Shown: positions 5,814 to 7,443 of the stretch, piece by piece
Position numbering within the stretch: the stretch's first letter is position 1
Layout: each line of letters opens with the position of its first letter
Notes under the pieces: model-generated
Told to the model about the DNA's origin: nothing
The model's database searches: none
The model's input: only the letters and a program-made list of their open reading frames with translations
Translations under genes and position numbers: made by a program
NCBI GenBank assembly: GCA_003476445.1
Contig: DMUF01000173.1
Location: forward strand, 2,300-9,742
Direction: 5' to 3'
Length of the DNA: 7,443 nt
Origin: Gammaproteobacteria bacterium
Lineage (GTDB): Bacteria; Pseudomonadota; Gammaproteobacteria; Pseudomonadales; Azotimanducaceae

Positions 5814-5913
5814 TGCCAGTCAGCCCGGTGAGCGAAGCAAGCCGCGTAACGAGCTTACAATTCGGTGACATGCTCAACTGCAAAGCTCACGCGCGTGCTG
5901 CTATCGTTTCCCT

Positions 5914-6225
5914 ATGAACAGCTCAGGACTCAACGGTGGATCGGACTGCCTCGTCGAGGCGGCAGTACTGCTGCTGCGGTCGCCGCGTTGGTCAGTGACG
6001 GATGTGCTCGAGCTGCTCGAAATCGGCGATCGTGAGTTTCACGCGCTGGTGCGGGCCGATCGCCGACTTGCGCGCGTGCTCGAGGCGCGCGCGGCGGGAA
6101 CCGGTGTCACCATGGTTGAGCGCAGCTGTGTGGTGTGCGGGGATGCCTACGTGACCGCCACCCACCGCGATCACTGCTGTTCCTCTGCCTGCGCCCGGAT
6201 CAGCCGGATGCGGCGGCGCCACTGA
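5914..6225 (+). CDS. Small protein with possible HTH and C-terminal zinc site
   Basis: I do not recognise this 103-residue protein as a named gene. The first half (about 12-60) is helical, and WSVTDVLELLEIGDREFHAL (26-45) reads like a helix-turn-helix. The last third has C72-x2-C75, H84, H87, C88, C89 and C93, followed by a basic tail RMRRRH. The pattern C-x2-C-G plus CS-x2-C and an Arg-rich end resembles small treble-clef/zinc-ribbon tails found on various bacterial DNA- or RNA-binding proteins, so nucleic acid binding is likely, not proven. The ATG has no ribosome site; TATCGT at 5902-5907 ends six bases before it, so a leaderless mRNA is possible. It is divergent from the P450 (133 bp) and tail to tail with the flavoprotein (12 bp), making it a candidate local regulator. 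A real gene is likely given the cysteine pattern. Confidence 0.68.
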   Translation: MNSSGLNGGSDCLVEAAVLLLRSPRWSVTDVLELLEIGDREFHALVRADRRLARVLEARAAGTGVTMVERSCVVCGDAYVTATHRDHCCSSACARISRMRRRH

Positions 6226-6237
6226 TCGCGCCACCGG

Positions 6238-7443
6238 CTACTCTGCCGAGTGCACGCCACGCAGCATGAGGCCTTCCCCCGCCAGCCCGAGCAGCACGCG
6301 GCCCGCGTCCTCTACATGATGCGAGGCGACGCTCGCATGCTGACGAATCACCCGGATGTCGCGACTTGCACGATCCAGAGGGTGGTCCCGAAAGTTCGCC
6401 GTGGTGCCGGCTGCGTCCGCGAGCAGATCCACGGCCTCGCACAGATCCGCCGCGGCCAGTGAGCAGGCGGCCTGAAAGGCACCAAGATCCGCAGCGAGCG
6501 GACGTTCTCCGCGCCGCGCGTGCTCCCACAGTGCACCAACCTCCTGGATCAGCAGCGCGTGCGCGCCACGAACGCGAATCTCCGCCGTCGCCATCGCTCG
6601 TTGCGCTGTGGCGCGCGAGCTCAAAGCGCTACTGCTGAAACGCGGTACCTTACCGCGCGCAAGCTCTGCAAACGCGTTTACCGCGCTGCGCGCAATACCG
6701 AGGGCAACGGCGACCTTGTTGTAGGCAAGGCGCGGCGCGAGGGGCAGGGCGGCGAGCGCCCGCTCTTGCGGGTCTTCATTTGCACCTGCGTTGCCGCTTG
6801 CAGCACTGCCCAACGCCTGGCCGCCCCCCATAGGGGGCACCAGATGCGCGGAAGGAATGATCACGTCGTTCACGCGCACATCATGAGAACCGGAGCCGGC
6901 GAGCCCGGTGACATGCCAGGTATCGATGATCTCGAATTTGTCGCGGGGCATGAGCGCGTACATACGCTTGTTTTCAGCGCCCGGCTCGGATGGGTCGCTC
7001 ACAGCGACCGTTGCCGCAAACAGGTCCGCGTTGTGGCAACCGCTGACGAATTGCCACTGCCCGCTGACACGGTAGCCGCCTGGAACGCGTTCGGCGCGGC
7101 CAACCGCGGCGGTTGAACTGCTCAGGATCATTTCGGGGTCGGCGAGCAGTCCAAGAGCGGGATTTAGCGCGGGCGCGATCAGACCGAATGATTCGACGCC
7201 GATCATCAGGTTCCAGCCGGCGCTGCCATCAGCTTCGGCTATGGTCGCGATGACCTCGATCTGGGTCATGGGGTTCTCTGCGCTGCCGCCGGCGCGGCGT
7301 GGCGCCGCCATTCGGTACAGACCAGCGCGCGCGAAGGCGCGAGCGACGACCGCGGGAAGTCGCCGTTCACGTTCAGCCGTCGCCGCCTGTTCGCGGATCA
7401 GAGGAAGCAGTACACGGGCGCGGGCAAGCGTGGTCGCTCCCGC
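6238..7443 (-). CDS. Acyl-CoA dehydrogenase-fold flavoprotein, possible flavin monooxygenase (5' end outside window)
   Basis: The frame is open to base 7443 (401 residues here) and the edge segment is homologous-looking, so the ATG at 7311 is not the true start; few N-terminal residues seem missing. From the edge, LLPLIREQAATAERERRLP (12-30) and the stretch through ADGSAGW (71-77) form the N-terminal helical domain. GGYRVSGQWQFVSG (122-135) and LAGSGSHDVRVNDVIIP (181-197) belong to the flavin-binding beta domain. The C-terminal four-helix part includes DRASRDIRVIRQHASVASHH (357-376) and AGRVLLG. This pattern fits the type-2 C-terminal group (HsaA/DszC/HpaB-like oxygenases) better than true acyl-CoA dehydrogenases, and I do not see the usual catalytic Glu. 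Such oxygenases use reduced flavin from a separate reductase, not seen here. A Gly/Ala/Asn-rich linker at 203-225 looks longer than usual. Substrate unknown; an ordinary dehydrogenase role remains possible. Confidence 0.88.
   Translation of the reverse strand, partial: AGATTLARARVLLPLIREQAATAERERRLPAVVARAFARAGLYRMAAPRRAGGSAENPMTQIEVIATIAEADGSAGWNLMIGVESFGLIAPALNPALGLLADPEMILSSSTAAVGRAERVPGGYRVSGQWQFVSGCHNADLFAATVAVSDPSEPGAENKRMYALMPRDKFEIIDTWHVTGLAGSGSHDVRVNDVIIPSAHLVPPMGGGQALGSAASGNAGANEDPQERALAALPLAPRLAYNKVAVALGIARSAVNAFAELARGKVPRFSSSALSSRATAQRAMATAEIRVRGAHALLIQEVGALWEHARRGERPLAADLGAFQAACSLAAADLCEAVDLLADAAGTTANFRDHPLDRASRDIRVIRQHASVASHHVEDAGRVLLGLAGEGLMLRGVHSAE

Noticed and set aside
5851..5888. 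GAGCTT ... AAGCTC arms around 26 bases between the P450 and zinc-protein genes
   Set aside because: Six-base arms with a long spacer are easily met by chance; no other support for a binding site.
6823..6838. GCCCCC-CATA-GGGGGC hairpin as a terminator
   Set aside because: It lies in the middle of the flavoprotein gene, has no T run, and is explained by Pro-Pro-Met-Gly-Gly codons.
6520..7116. 198-residue plus-strand open frame opposite the flavoprotein
   Set aside because: Lies inside the flavoprotein gene, whose translation follows the family throughout; no independent support.
7309..7311. ATG at 7311 as start of the flavoprotein
   Set aside because: The frame stays open to the window edge and the upstream residues (LLPLIREQA, ERERRLP, ARAGLYRMAAP) read as typical N-terminal helices of the family.
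1..7443. Mobile element, CRISPR array, tRNA or rRNA
   Set aside because: No transposase or integrase motif, no terminal repeats or target duplications, no spaced direct repeats beyond the 9-bp array, and no tRNA- or rRNA-like segments were seen.

Overview
This is GC-rich DNA (clearly above 60% by eye) with dense, mostly abutting genes. It looks like a chromosomal segment of a gammaproteobacterium. The best clue is the pgpA / ispA / xseB neighbourhood, which follows the E. coli arrangement: pgpA reads rightward into a leftward group containing ispA and xseB. Eight protein-coding genes are supported and two of them are cut by the window edges. I see no tRNA, rRNA, CRISPR array, transposase, integrase or attachment site.

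Left part (1-1979), housekeeping. The 3' end of pgpA (phospholipid synthesis) meets, tail to tail and with only 4 bp between, a leftward three-gene operon. In transcription order this is a small winged-helix protein of unknown function (GTG start, good ribosome site), xseB (exonuclease VII small subunit) and ispA (farnesyl diphosphate synthase). The genes are joined by a 2-bp gap and an 11-bp overlap. A 6-bp-stem hairpin sits over the only plausible xseB ribosome site. dxs, which follows ispA in E. coli, is absent here. A 9-bp sequence repeated three times lies just upstream of the operon promoter region.

Middle part (1980-4499). A leftward gene encodes an exported Sel1/TPR repeat protein. 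It is divergent from a rightward PAPS-dependent sulfotransferase. The region between them holds three short inverted repeats. One of these, AGTGTA-N8-TACACT, places a TACACT hexamer facing outward on each strand.

Right part (4500-7443), accessory oxidation genes. A leftward cytochrome P450 is tail to tail with the sulfotransferase. It is divergent from a 103-residue protein with a possible helix-turn-helix and a C-terminal Cys/His zinc site. That gene is in turn tail to tail with a leftward acyl-CoA-dehydrogenase-fold flavoprotein that runs off the right edge. The P450, sulfotransferase and flavoprotein suggest oxidation and sulfonation of a small hydrophobic molecule. No P450 redox partner, CoA ligase or transporter is visible, so a shared pathway is only a hypothesis. 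Most genes in this half alternate strands, so they are not one operon. The nearest thing to an undescribed element is the small HTH/zinc protein, followed by the winged-helix leader gene of the xseB-ispA operon.
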